From Planctomycetota bacterium (lineage in GTDB: Bacteria > Planctomycetota > UBA1135 > UBA2386), in the NCBI GenBank assembly GCA_028281765.1, contig JANQJF010000016.1, forward strand, positions 1 to 64,000: a stretch of DNA of 64,000 nt, in the 5' to 3' direction. The notes under the pieces were generated by a model, which had not been told where the DNA came from, did no database searches, and saw nothing but the letters and a program-made list of their open reading frames with translations. A program made the translations under genes and the position numbers. Of the stretch, positions 19,142-28,233 are shown one piece after another. The stretch's first letter is position 1. Every line of letters begins with the position of its first letter.

Positions 19142-20404
19142 ATGCAAGCCGAGAGCTTCGAGAACCCCGCCGGCTCGGACGACAACCCGATCGATTGGGA
19201 AGCGTTCTACCGGAACTACCGAAAGCCGGGGTACATCGCGGGCTACGAGATCGTCAACAAACTCGGCGGCGGCATGTTCGGGATGGTCTTCAAGGCCCGG
19301 AAGGAATCGATCGGCAAGGACTACGCGATCAAGTTCCTGAAAGTCGACGACGAGTCCGTGCGCGAGGCTGTTCGGCGCGAAGTGCAGTCCGTCGAGTTTT
19401 TCGCCCAGATCGATCACCCGAACCTGGTTTCGATCGAAGACCGCGGGGAGATCGACGGCATCCCGTTCATCATCATGAGCTACGCGGGGCAGGAGACCCT
19501 GCAGAAGCGGCTCGAATCGGGGGCGATGCAGCGCGATGACGCGCTGCGCATCTTCATCCAGGCCGCGCGCGGCGTGCAGGCACTGCACGAGCACTCGCTG
19601 GTGCACTTCGATCTGAAACCCGCGAACATCTTCCTGCGCGGCGACATCGCGCGCGTCGGCGACTACGGGCTGTCCAAGCTCGTGACGCAGTCGCGGAACT
19701 CGCTCTCGTTCGGTCGCGGCACGCCGTACTACATGGCGCCCGAGATGCTGCAGCGGAAGGGCGACCACAAGAGCGACATCTACTCGCTCGGCATCATCCT
19801 CTTCGAGTGTCTGGTCGGTCAGGTGCCGTTCCAGGGCGAGTCGGAGTGGGAGGTGCTGCGCAAGCACGAGACCGAGACGCCGGTGTTCCCCGACCACGTC
19901 GGCGCCGTCGAGCGCTCGGTGATCCTCCGGTGTCTCGCGAAGCAGCCCGAGGATCGATTCGATTCGGCTGCTGACCTCCTGCACGCGCTACAGGCGCCGG
20001 CTGCGCTCGGCGAGAGCATGGTCATTCCGCCGCGGCGCGAGGTCCCGCCGCCGCCCGCTGCGGCACCCCAGCCGCCGCCGCCACGGCCGAACTCCGAGGA
20101 GCTCGCGCAGACCGTGCGCGCGGCTGCCGCGGACGCGCAGCGGTCCGCCGAACGCGCGAGCTACGGTCCGCTGGGCGCCCTCGTGCACGTCATGTTCCGG
20201 ATGTTCGAGTTCGGCATCTTCCTGGCGCTCGTGCCGATCCGCACGATTGCGATGGCGCTCGGCCGACTGATCGTCGTGCTCGTGCAGCTGCCGTTCCGCA
20301 TCGTCGGGATCGCCGCGAAGGCGGTCGGTGTGCTGCTGGTCTTCGCCACGATCATGCTCGCGGTGATCTCGCTGATCGCGCTGTTCGACGGAGCCGTGTG
20401 GTGA
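19142..20404 (+). CDS. Membrane-anchored Ser/Thr protein kinase
   Basis: 420 residues. A Hanks-type kinase domain spans about 35-285: glycine loop LGGGMFGMVF (41-50), K64 in YAIKFL, E80, catalytic loop HFDLKPAN (155-162) with D157, the metal Asp in GDYG (D174), and MAPE (198-201). HFD for HRD means it lacks the Arg that couples to activation-loop phosphorylation. A Pro-rich linker (about 298-325) leads to two or three membrane segments (about 345-415). No extracellular sensor such as PASTA is present. The following ECF sigma gene overlaps its end, and the FHA-like protein is upstream, so the three probably form one signalling route. Confidence 0.9.
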   Translation: MQAESFENPAGSDDNPIDWEAFYRNYRKPGYIAGYEIVNKLGGGMFGMVFKARKESIGKDYAIKFLKVDDESVREAVRREVQSVEFFAQIDHPNLVSIEDRGEIDGIPFIIMSYAGQETLQKRLESGAMQRDDALRIFIQAARGVQALHEHSLVHFDLKPANIFLRGDIARVGDYGLSKLVTQSRNSLSFGRGTPYYMAPEMLQRKGDHKSDIYSLGIILFECLVGQVPFQGESEWEVLRKHETETPVFPDHVGAVERSVILRCLAKQPEDRFDSAADLLHALQAPAALGESMVIPPRREVPPPPAAAPQPPPPRPNSEELAQTVRAAAADAQRSAERASYGPLGALVHVMFRMFEFGIFLALVPIRTIAMALGRLIVVLVQLPFRIVGIAAKAVGVLLVFATIMLAVISLIALFDGAVW

Positions 20405-21051
20405 CGGACGTCGACCGCGACGACATCGCGGCGCTGCAGTCGATGGACGAGCAGGCGTGGCAGTCCGTGCAGGATGCGTACTTCCGGCGCGTCTTCTTCT
20501 ACGTGCGCCGCTACGTCGGGAACCATCAGACGGCCGAGGACCTGACGCAGGACGTGTTCTTGGGCGCGGTCAAGGGCATCGATCGGTTCGATGCGGCCTA
20601 CACGTTCGAGCAGTATCTGTTCGGGATCGCGAAGAACCGCGTCATCGATCATTTCCGCAAGCACAAGATGCCCGTCATCCCGGCCAAGGGAAAATCGGAC
20701 CAGACGACGATCTGGCTCGAAAACATGGAGGCGACCGAGGCAGTGCCTCCGGCGCGCGGCCTAGTCGAAGAGGAGAACACGGATCGGCGCCGTGCGGTGC
20801 TGGGCCAGATCCTCAAGGAGTTCGTCGGCGAGCTGTGGGGTGCGGGCGAGTTCCAGAAGCTGATGGTGCTGGAGTATCTCTTCGTGATCGGCGGCCGGAA
20901 CAAGGACGCGGCGACCCGCTTCGGCATTGCCGACGAGAAGGCGGTCGCGGGGATCAAGTTCCGCGCGGTCGAGAAGCTGCGCGGGCTCGCGCGGCAGAAC
21001 GACCCGAACCACTCCCTGTTCGGCGGCCTGTGGGAGCCCGGCGCGCGATGA
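20398..21051 (+). CDS. ECF-type RNA polymerase sigma factor
   Basis: 217 residues. Region 2 is clear: YFRRVFFYVRRYVGNHQTAE, DLTQDVFLGAVKGIDRFD, then FGIAKNRVIDHFRKHK. Region 4 (about 150-205) is more divergent: VIGGRNKDAATRFGIADEKA with VAGIKFRAVEKLRGLA. The acidic AEDLTQD patch that contacts core polymerase is kept, unlike in sigma factors that need phosphorylation there. There are adjacent GTG codons at 20398 and 20401, either of which may be the start. It overlaps the kinase gene, and the next gene overlaps its stop, so all three should be translated together. Confidence 0.85.
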   Translation: MVTDVDRDDIAALQSMDEQAWQSVQDAYFRRVFFYVRRYVGNHQTAEDLTQDVFLGAVKGIDRFDAAYTFEQYLFGIAKNRVIDHFRKHKMPVIPAKGKSDQTTIWLENMEATEAVPPARGLVEEENTDRRRAVLGQILKEFVGELWGAGEFQKLMVLEYLFVIGGRNKDAATRFGIADEKAVAGIKFRAVEKLRGLARQNDPNHSLFGGLWEPGAR

Positions 21052-21353
21052 GTGATGCGCACGACAAGCGCGAGCAGGAGCTGTTCTTCACCGTGGCGAG
21101 CGTGTGGCGGGAAGAGCGCGTGTCGTGCCCGCATCCGGACATTTTGAAGGCCTACTTGGCGGCCGGCCTTGACGCCGAGGCGAGCGAGTTCGTCAAGTTT
21201 CACCTCGAGGAGAGCGAGTGTCCGTACTGCAACGCGGTGCTCGAAGACCTCCGTGCCAACGAGGATGACGCGCGGAACGAGGAACTCGAGGGCGTCCGGA
21301 GCCGCCTGCTGCGCTCCACAGTGACGGCCCTACGGCGCGTTTCGGGCGAATGA
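21048..21353 (+). CDS. Small soluble zinc-binding protein, putative anti-sigma factor
   Basis: 101 residues, ATGA overlap with the sigma gene. C27-P-H29, then H52 and C58-x2-C61 (FHLEESECPYC) are likely zinc ligands, close to the H-x3-C-x2-C motif of zinc anti-sigma factors but with two extra residues. No membrane segment is present, so it would act in the cytoplasm. The position next to an ECF gene supports an anti-sigma role; that is inference. Confidence 0.6.
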   Translation: MSDAHDKREQELFFTVASVWREERVSCPHPDILKAYLAAGLDAEASEFVKFHLEESECPYCNAVLEDLRANEDDARNEELEGVRSRLLRSTVTALRRVSGE

Positions 21354-21471
21354 CCCGGATTTCGGGGGTGCGTCCCCCGAAAGAAGAGGCCTTCTCGCAA
21401 ATCTTTGGGCGCTTGCCCCGAAGTCGGGACTGTGCAGCCGCTGACGGCGCACCGAACCAACGGAGACTCAT

Positions 21472-22299
21472 ATGTTCTGCAAGCGACTCATCAAGTGGAC
21501 CGCGATCGGCGTCATCAGCGCCGGCGCCGCCGGCTACCTGCTCTTCGGCGACAACGCGTTCAGCTATCTCTCGACCGCCGCCAACTCGATCCGCAGCGAG
21601 GTCGACGAGCGGATCCCGATCGAATTCGAACTGCGTCGGGCCGAGGCCTTGATCCAAGAGATCGAGCCTCAGATCCAGGACGGCAAGCGCAAGGTCGCGC
21701 AGGCCGAGGTGGAGCTCGAGAACCTCGAACACGAAGTCGCTCGTCTCGAACGCGCCGTCCAGAACGGCGAGTCGAAGTTGCGCGCCGTCAGCGCCAAGTA
21801 CGACGGCGGCACGGCTGGCGAGGTCAAGCTCGCGAGCTACCGCGACTACCGCGTCGAACTCAACCTCGAGCGCACGTTCGAGATCTACAAGAACAACGTC
21901 GCACTGCTCGATGGCAAGCGGGCGCTGATCCAGCGTCAGGCCAAGGCCGTCACCGCAGCGCGGATGCACCTCGACGCCGTGCGTGCCGAGAAGGCCAACC
22001 TCGAAGACACGATCGCGACGCTGAAGACCCAGAAGAAGCAGATCGACGCGCTGGCGGCGAGCTCGAACAACTTCGAGCTGGACGACACCGCACTCGGCCA
22101 GGCGAAGGAAGTGCTCGCCAAGGTGCAGAAGCGCCTCGACGTGCAGCAGCGCCTGATCGAGGACGAGATCTTCTACGACCGCAAGACCGCGCAGGAAGCG
22201 CGTGCGGACGGCAGGGACATCGTCGCCGAGATCCACAAGTACTTCGATGGCGGGGACTCTGGTTCGGTGTCGACCGCCGTCACGGTCGAAGTCCGCTAG
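21472..22299 (+). CDS. Membrane-anchored coiled-coil protein
   Basis: 275 residues. One N-terminal membrane segment (about 9-27, AIGVISAGAAGYLLFG), then a long charged coiled coil (about 48-230) rich in Glu, Lys, Arg and Ala, interrupted by YRDYRVELNLERTFEIYKNN. Resembles proteins often found beside sigma/anti-sigma pairs in planctomycetes, but I cannot name a family. It follows the zinc protein by 118 bases and is closed by a terminator-like hairpin at 22322. Confidence 0.65.
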   Translation: MFCKRLIKWTAIGVISAGAAGYLLFGDNAFSYLSTAANSIRSEVDERIPIEFELRRAEALIQEIEPQIQDGKRKVAQAEVELENLEHEVARLERAVQNGESKLRAVSAKYDGGTAGEVKLASYRDYRVELNLERTFEIYKNNVALLDGKRALIQRQAKAVTAARMHLDAVRAEKANLEDTIATLKTQKKQIDALAASSNNFELDDTALGQAKEVLAKVQKRLDVQQRLIEDEIFYDRKTAQEARADGRDIVAEIHKYFDGGDSGSVSTAVTVEVR

Positions 22300-22321
22300 A
22301 TCGCCGGTCAGCGGCTGAGCA

Positions 22322-22352
22322 CACGGAGCGCTTTCGCGCTCCGTGCGCATTT
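22322..22352 (+). terminator. Terminator-like hairpin closing the kinase/sigma cluster
   Basis: CACGGAGCGC (22322-22331) and GCGCTCCGTG (22336-22345) form a perfect 10 bp stem around TTTC. A short ATTT follows at 22349. Confidence 0.6.
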
Positions 22353-22410
22353 AACGTCCGGCCTCGAATCCTACGAAACGAGGCGAGTCCGAAGTCGCTA
22401 CGATGCCCAC

Positions 22411-23484
22411 ATGAGAAGCACGCTCCCCTTCGTTCTGCTCTGCACGGGGCTTGCCCAGCCGCAGCAGCAGCCCCAAGCGACCGCACACCAGTTCCTGCCT
22501 CCGAACTACGACTGCGAGTTCTACGTCGACGTGGAACGGACGCTCGAGAACGGGATCTACGAAGCGCTGACCGGGCCGATCGGCTCGATGCTCGTCGGGC
22601 GCTTCAAGGAGGTGTGGGGGTTCGATATGGACGAGCTCACGCGCGTGCGCGGCGTGCCCGTCTACACCGAGAAGGACGGAAACGTCCAGACCAAGCAGAT
22701 CTGGGTCCTCGAGGGCTCCAAGGACGTCAAGGTTCCCGCGAAGTTCGAGGAGTGGTACGAGGTCAACGACCTCGAGATCGGCGGGAAAGAGGTCGTGTCC
22801 ATCAAGTCGTGGGGCGAGCCGGAGATCTACTACCAACCGCGCGATGGCATGATCGTGCTCGGGTCCGAGTCGCTGATGCGTCAGGCTCTCGAAGGCGCGA
22901 CGCGGGGTGGTCGCCCCAGCGCGGAGCTCATGCCGCTCGTCGCCCAGTCCGGAGTGTTCGCGCACGCGATCATCTCGTTGAACTCGGCGATGCGCTCGGA
23001 CTCGCCCGAGTTCATGAAGGAGATGCTGTCGGACGGCGATCCGCTGACCGTCATGGCGTACCGGTTCCGTGAGATCGCGTCGAGCGATCCCGACGACGAA
23101 CCGACGTTCCGGATCGAAGGTGCGTTCCGATTCCGGGATGGGGAGGCCGGTCCGAAGAAGTTCGAGACCGTGCTCCGGAAGCACCTGAAGGACCTCGAGA
23201 AGCACAAGCAATTCGGTGCGCTCAAGAAGCTCCTGCGGCAGATCGAGATCGCGAACGACCGCGGGGAAGTCGTCGTGTCGGTGGAGCTCGGGGACGAACG
23301 CAAGGCGATCGGCGCGCTTCAGGCGTTGATGATTCCGATGATGACGGTGCGCATGACCGAGGTGGCCGCCGAGGCGCAGGTCATCGAGATCGTCGACACC
23401 GTCGAGGTCGAAGAGGAAGAAGACAAGGACAAGAAGAAGGGCAAGGACGAGGACGTTCCCGTCCGGCCCGATCGGGACCGCTGA
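22411..23484 (+). CDS. Exported protein of unknown function with charged tail
   Basis: 357 residues with a signal peptide (RSTLPFVLLCTGLAQPQ). The mature part has no recognised domain; it contains YDCEFYVDVERTLENGIYEA and a repeated alternation of strands and helices (GMIVLGSESLMRQALEGA). The C-terminus is strongly charged (VEVEEEEDKDKKKGKDED). A TACGAT box (22399-22404) ends six bases before the ATG and no Shine-Dalgarno is seen, so the mRNA may be nearly leaderless. Convergent with the lipoprotein gene; four bases separate the two stops. Confidence 0.6.
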   Translation: MRSTLPFVLLCTGLAQPQQQPQATAHQFLPPNYDCEFYVDVERTLENGIYEALTGPIGSMLVGRFKEVWGFDMDELTRVRGVPVYTEKDGNVQTKQIWVLEGSKDVKVPAKFEEWYEVNDLEIGGKEVVSIKSWGEPEIYYQPRDGMIVLGSESLMRQALEGATRGGRPSAELMPLVAQSGVFAHAIISLNSAMRSDSPEFMKEMLSDGDPLTVMAYRFREIASSDPDDEPTFRIEGAFRFRDGEAGPKKFETVLRKHLKDLEKHKQFGALKKLLRQIEIANDRGEVVVSVELGDERKAIGALQALMIPMMTVRMTEVAAEAQVIEIVDTVEVEEEEDKDKKKGKDEDVPVRPDRDR

Positions 23485-23488
23485 GGGG

Positions 23489-24148
23489 TCAGTCCGGCGG
23501 GTTCTCGAGCCCGACGTGGTCGATCTTCCACTGCCGGCCGACGCCGGCGCGATGGACCTTCGAGAGGTCGAGATCTTCGAGATCGACCTCCGCTTCGACC
23601 TCGATCCGCGCGGTGAACGTCTCGTCCGCCGCGTTGCGCACGACGCGTACGTGGGGGGCCAAGGAGCGTGGGTAGTCACCGCCCTCGATGATCTCCCCGT
23701 CCATGTAGTACGCGATCTCGGTGTAGATCTGCTCGATCAGGAACACCTCGATCCGATAGCCGGCGCGTTCGAGCACGTAGCGCACGCGGCCGCCGCGCTC
23801 CTCCGTGGGGCCTTCGACCTCCGCGTTGCCGAGCAGGTGGATCGGAGCCTGCTCCTTGAGCTTCTCCCAGAACACGGCGAACTCGAACGAGCCGCGGATG
23901 CCGTTCCGCCGCTTGAACGAGCGGCTGAAGCACTGGAATCCCACCCGCGAATCATCGCGTCGTGCGGCCTCCCGGAACGTGTCGAGTGCCTGGCGATGGG
24001 TGTCGTAGGACACGCTGATCCACGGCGATTTGTCGGGTCCGCAGAAGAGCTCGAACATCGTGCAGCATCCGGACATGAGAAACAGCACGGGCAGTGTCAG
24101 GGCGGTCCGGAGCCGGTGTCGCCGGCTGGTTCGATCACTCGATATCAT
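23489..24148 (-). CDS. Putative outer-membrane or periplasmic lipoprotein
   Basis: 219 residues from ATG 24148. This start places basic residues (RTSRRHRLR) before a hydrophobic core and the lipobox LMSGC, with C28 as the lipidated residue, so it is a substrate for the LspA encoded in this window. The frame is open further upstream but would bury the signal. The mature protein, with FRGSFEF-like strands and a Glu/Asp-rich C-terminal third, has no recognised family. Divergent from the DUF1573-like gene, with 124 bases between starts. Confidence 0.65.
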   Translation of the reverse strand: MISSDRTSRRHRLRTALTLPVLFLMSGCCTMFELFCGPDKSPWISVSYDTHRQALDTFREAARRDDSRVGFQCFSRSFKRRNGIRGSFEFAVFWEKLKEQAPIHLLGNAEVEGPTEERGGRVRYVLERAGYRIEVFLIEQIYTEIAYYMDGEIIEGGDYPRSLAPHVRVVRNAADETFTARIEVEAEVDLEDLDLSKVHRAGVGRQWKIDHVGLENPPD

Positions 24149-24272
24149 CGAAATCTGGGGGGATCGGGTCCTGGGATCCGGCGATTCGGGGAGGATATAC
24201 TCCGCCGACTCGTTTGCCTGACTGTAGCGTCGGAGCCGTCTGCACCGACACCTTGTCCCTGGAAGACTCGAA

Positions 24273-25526
24273 ATGTCCGCCTCGCGAACCATCACGATGA
24301 AATCGATCCCGAGGAATCTGCTCGGCTGTGCCCTCGCCATCGCCGGCTGTTTGACTGTTTCCGACACGCGCGCACAGGTGCAGAAGACCGACAAGCCGAT
24401 CGGCGTCAAGCCGGCGCAGGTCGGGCCGCCGGCGCCGCCACGTCAGGCTCCGAAGGTGCAGCGCCCCAAGCGCGGCCCCGCTCCGAATACATGGTTCAAG
24501 GAAACGCGCCTCGACCTCGGCACCTTCATCGAAGGTGAGACCGCTGTCGGCACGTTCCGGTTCACGAACCCGCATGAGGAAACGCACCGCCTCAGCAACA
24601 TCGCGCCGAACTGTCAGTGTGCGAAGGCCAAGCTCGTCGTCGGCGATCGGTCGTACGTGATCGAGAACGACCCGACGCCCCACACGATCTACCGCGTGGA
24701 AGGCGAGGACGAGAAGACGGATCGCGTCAAGGTGAAGCACATCGCCGTCGCTCCGGGTGAAGAGGGCTACGTCGAGATCCACTTGAGTCTCAAGGGCATC
24801 AAGGGCAGCAAAGAGGCGCACATCGCGATGCGCACCACGGACAAGAAGCTGCCGATGACGACCGTCAGTGCGACCGCGCGCGGGGTCACGTTCTTCCGCG
24901 TCGTTCCGCCGGACATCAACCTGAACAAGATGACCTGGGACGAGAAGCGCGACTTCTCGTTCGAGATCAGCTCGGACATCCGTGCCGACTTCGAGGTCAC
25001 GCAGGTCGAGCCGACCGTCGATGCGCTGAAGGTGACGAAGAAAGAGAAGATCGACCGCAACGGCCGCACCGTGTGGAAGATCGAGGGCACCTACGGGCCG
25101 GATGCCAATGTCCGCTCCGGCGGCGGCCTCCTCAAGGTCCACACCGACGTGAAGGACCCGAAGAACCGCCGCGGCAAGGTCAAGGACGTCCGCGTGATCG
25201 CGGTCGTCGAAGGCCCGCTGACCGTGCGTCCCGGTTCCTTCCTCCCGCTCGGCCGCGTCAAGCGGGCGAAGGGTGTGACCAAGGTCGTCGAATTCGAGCC
25301 CAACGGCGACTTCGATCTGCAGTTCAAGAACGTCGAGATCACGAACCTGAGCGTCGACAAGAAGTGGGTCACGCTCGGCACCTCGAAGGAAGGCAAGATC
25401 CTGAAGCTCGAGCTCAACATCAAGCCGGGTGCGCCGCGACGTCTGATCCGCGGTGACATCAAGGTCGAGCTGAACCACCCGGCCGTGAAGGAGAAGTCGC
25501 TGCAGTTCAACGGGTTCGTTCGTTGA
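24273..25526 (+). CDS. Exported DUF1573-like protein, first gene of a pilB-pilT-pilB operon
   Basis: 417 residues with a signal peptide (about 10-34) ending near DTRAQ. A Pro-rich linker leads to a DUF1573-like Ig fold: LDLGTFIEGETAVGTFRFTN followed by NIAPNCQCAKAKL. Two further Ig-like segments seem to follow (FRVVPPDINLNKMTWDEKRD, then RPGSFLPLGRVKRAKG). The ATG has GGAAG seven bases upstream. A TATACT box lies at 24196-24201 without a clear -35. Its stop overlaps the TTG start of the next gene. The fold is common in exported planctomycete and Bacteroidota proteins; function unknown. Confidence 0.7.
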   Translation: MSASRTITMKSIPRNLLGCALAIAGCLTVSDTRAQVQKTDKPIGVKPAQVGPPAPPRQAPKVQRPKRGPAPNTWFKETRLDLGTFIEGETAVGTFRFTNPHEETHRLSNIAPNCQCAKAKLVVGDRSYVIENDPTPHTIYRVEGEDEKTDRVKVKHIAVAPGEEGYVEIHLSLKGIKGSKEAHIAMRTTDKKLPMTTVSATARGVTFFRVVPPDINLNKMTWDEKRDFSFEISSDIRADFEVTQVEPTVDALKVTKKEKIDRNGRTVWKIEGTYGPDANVRSGGGLLKVHTDVKDPKNRRGKVKDVRVIAVVEGPLTVRPGSFLPLGRVKRAKGVTKVVEFEPNGDFDLQFKNVEITNLSVDKKWVTLGTSKEGKILKLELNIKPGAPRRLIRGDIKVELNHPAVKEKSLQFNGFVR

Positions 25527-27160
25527 ACCTGGAGCAGCTGCTGGAGGCTGCTGGCGTCCTGGACGCCGAGCAGCTTCACAAAGCGGTCGCCTTCGGTCAG
25601 AGTCGGGGAATGCCTCTCGAGAAGGCGGTCCTCGCACTCGATCTCGCGCCGGAGGGCAAGGTCTACCAGGCGGTCGCCAAGGTCGCCGGGATGCAGTTCG
25701 TCGATCCGGGCAAGGCCAAGCCGGAGGCGCTCGAGCGCATCCCCGCCGAGCAGATCGAGCAGAACCATGCGCTGCCGGTCCTGGAACGGGACGGCGCCCT
25801 CTACGTCGCGATCGACGACCCGCTGAAGACGTACGTCGCCGACAACCTCGCCTTCCTGGCCGGGTGCGAGGTGCGGTGCGTGATCGCGCCGCCCAACGCG
25901 CTCAAGGACGCGATTCGCCGTCGGCTCGGTGGGGCCGCGGCCGACCGTGCTGACGCCGCGAAGGCCGAAGCGCGGGTCGACAGCGACGATCCGGATGCGC
26001 CGATCATCCGACTCGTCGAGAAGATTATCGAGGACGCGGTCGTCGAGCGCGCGAGCGATATCCACATCGAGCCGTACGAGACGCAGCTACGCGTGCGGTA
26101 CCGCATCGATGGCGTCCTGCGGGACCGCAGCATGCTCGAGCGGCCGCTGCACGGCCCGATGACGTCGCGGCTCAAGATCATGGCGGCGCTCGACATCGCC
26201 GAGAAGCGCAAGCCGCAGGATGGACGGATCGAGATTCGCGTCGCGGGGCGGTCGATCGACATCCGGACTTCGGTGCTGCCGAGCAACCACGGCGAGACGA
26301 TCGTCATGCGTTTGCTCGATAAGGAGCAGAACCTCCTGTCGCTCGAGGCCCTCGGCTTCGGCGGCGAGGATCGCGATCGATTCGAGCGGATCATCAAGCG
26401 CCCCAATGGCGTGGTTCTCGTCACGGGTCCGACGGGCTCCGGCAAGACGACGACGCTCTACGCGGCGCTGCAGACGCTGAACCGTTCCGACGTCAAGATC
26501 ATCACTGCCGAGGACCCGGTCGAGTTCAACATCGCCGGGATCAACCAGTGTCAGGTGAAGTCGGGTATCGGCCTCGACTTCGCGCGGATCCTGCGCGCGA
26601 TGCTGCGCCAGGCGCCGAACGTGATCCTCGTGGGTGAGATTCGCGACCGCGAGACCGCGGAGATCGCGATCCAGGCCGCGCTGACCGGTCACCTCGTGTT
26701 TTCGACGCTCCACACGAACGATGCGCCGTCCGCTGTGACGCGACTCATCGACATGGGCGTCAAGCCGTTCCTCGTCTCGGCGGCGGTGCAGGCGATCATG
26801 GCCCAGCGGCTCGTGCGCGTGCTGTGCCCGACGTGCAAGGAGCGCTACGAACCGTCGCCGTCCGAGCTGCGTGGCCTGGGCGTCGACACCGCGCAGGCCG
26901 AAGGTGGCCAGTTCCACAAGCCCGTCGGATGCGACGAATGCGAGGGGAGCGGCTACCGCGGTCGACTCGGTATCTTCGAGCTGATGGCGATGGACGAGAA
27001 CCTGCGCGACATGACTTTCCGGGGTGAGCCGACGCTGCGACTGCGTGAGTACGCGCATTCGTCGGGCGGTATGCGCACCCTGTCCGAGGACGGCGTCCAG
27101 AAGGTGCTGTCCGGCACGACTTCGATCGAAGAGCTGTTCCGCGTGACGGCAGCGAGCTGA
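25523..27160 (+). CDS. pilB: Type IV pilus / type II secretion ATPase (GspE/PilB family), copy 1
   Basis: 545 residues; powers pilus extension or pseudopilus assembly from the cytoplasm. An N-terminal MshEN-like domain (about 1-130) precedes the ATPase: ASDIHIEP (178-185), Walker A GPTGSGKTT (302-310), the Asp box ITAEDPVEF, Walker B ILVGEIRDRET and the His box LHTNDA. The zinc site is complete (C435, C438, C470, C473). TTG start overlaps the stop of the preceding gene. PilT follows after two bases, so this is more likely a pilus than a secretion ATPase, but the GspE/PilB choice is not certain. Confidence 0.88.
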   Translation: MNLEQLLEAAGVLDAEQLHKAVAFGQSRGMPLEKAVLALDLAPEGKVYQAVAKVAGMQFVDPGKAKPEALERIPAEQIEQNHALPVLERDGALYVAIDDPLKTYVADNLAFLAGCEVRCVIAPPNALKDAIRRRLGGAAADRADAAKAEARVDSDDPDAPIIRLVEKIIEDAVVERASDIHIEPYETQLRVRYRIDGVLRDRSMLERPLHGPMTSRLKIMAALDIAEKRKPQDGRIEIRVAGRSIDIRTSVLPSNHGETIVMRLLDKEQNLLSLEALGFGGEDRDRFERIIKRPNGVVLVTGPTGSGKTTTLYAALQTLNRSDVKIITAEDPVEFNIAGINQCQVKSGIGLDFARILRAMLRQAPNVILVGEIRDRETAEIAIQAALTGHLVFSTLHTNDAPSAVTRLIDMGVKPFLVSAAVQAIMAQRLVRVLCPTCKERYEPSPSELRGLGVDTAQAEGGQFHKPVGCDECEGSGYRGRLGIFELMAMDENLRDMTFRGEPTLRLREYAHSSGGMRTLSEDGVQKVLSGTTSIEELFRVTAAS

Positions 27161-27162
27161 CG

Positions 27163-28230
27163 ATGGCCGATATCATTCCTCTCCTCGACGCCTGCTTCGA
27201 GCGCAACGCGTCCGACCTCCACATCTCGGTGGGCCGCGCGCCGGTCTTGCGAGAGAAGGGCGGGCTCCGCGAGATCGAGGGCCACGGGCCGCTGACCCAC
27301 GAAGTGATCGCCGACATGGTGCGGCAGATCACGCCGGCCCGGAATCTCGAAGAGCTCGAGAACATCGGGACGACCGACTTCGGCTACGCGCACGGCGAGA
27401 AGTGCCGATATCGCGTCGACGTGCTCACGCAGAAGGGCAACTGGGGCGCCGTGCTCCGACTCATCCCGCACAAGCTGCTCTCCTTCGAGCAGATCGGCCT
27501 GCCCGAAGCGTGCCAGAACCTGCTCGACCTGCACCGTGGCCTCATCCTCGTGACGGGACCGACCGGCTCCGGCAAGACGACGACCTTGTCGACGATGATC
27601 GATTGGATCAACCGCAACCGCGAGACCCACATCATCACGATCGAGGACCCGATCGAGTACTACCACACGCACCAAAAGTCGCAGGTCACGCAGCGCGAGG
27701 TCGGCACCGACGTGCCGAGCTTCGCCGAGGCGATGCGTCGCTCGCTGCGTCAGGACCCGGATGTGATCCTGCTCGGCGAAATGCGGGATCTCGAGACGAC
27801 GTCGTCGGCGATCACCGCGGCCGAAACGGGGCACCTCGTGTTCGGCACGCTGCACACGACGGGAGCGGCGCGAACCGTCGATCGCATCATCGACCAGTAT
27901 CCGACCGATCAGCAGGAGCAGGTTCGGTCACAGCTCGCGGTTTCGCTCGTTGCGGTGATCTCGCAGATCCTGATCCCGACGGCGGACGGCAACTCTCGCG
28001 CGGCCGCATTCGAGGTCATGATCACGAACCCGGCGATCGAGAATCACATCCGCAAGTGTGAGACTTACAAGATCCCGTCGGTCATCCAGACGAGCCGCCG
28101 GCAGGGCATGCTGCTCATGGACGACTGCCTGGTCGATCTCTACCGCGACGGGCGCATCGCCAAGGACGAAGTCCTCGATCGCGCCTTCGACCGCAAGTTC
28201 GTCGAAACCCGACTCGGTGGTGGGGTCTGA
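27163..28230 (+). CDS. pilT: Type IV pilus retraction ATPase
   Basis: 355 residues, the compact PilT type without the zinc motif. Opens with ASDLHISVGRAPVLRE, then Walker A GPTGSGKTT (132-140), ITIEDPIEYYHTHQKSQVTQ, Walker B VILLGEMRDLET and the His box TLHTTGAARTVDRIID. RQDPDVILLGEMRD is diagnostic for PilT. The C-terminal AIRNLIRE signature is altered (NHIRKCETYKIPSVIQTSRR), but SVIQTSRRQGM and the following helix fit. It should depolymerise pili, driving retraction. Flanked tightly by two PilB-like genes. Confidence 0.92.
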   Translation: MADIIPLLDACFERNASDLHISVGRAPVLREKGGLREIEGHGPLTHEVIADMVRQITPARNLEELENIGTTDFGYAHGEKCRYRVDVLTQKGNWGAVLRLIPHKLLSFEQIGLPEACQNLLDLHRGLILVTGPTGSGKTTTLSTMIDWINRNRETHIITIEDPIEYYHTHQKSQVTQREVGTDVPSFAEAMRRSLRQDPDVILLGEMRDLETTSSAITAAETGHLVFGTLHTTGAARTVDRIIDQYPTDQQEQVRSQLAVSLVAVISQILIPTADGNSRAAAFEVMITNPAIENHIRKCETYKIPSVIQTSRRQGMLLMDDCLVDLYRDGRIAKDEVLDRAFDRKFVETRLGGGV

Positions 28231-28233
28231 CGC

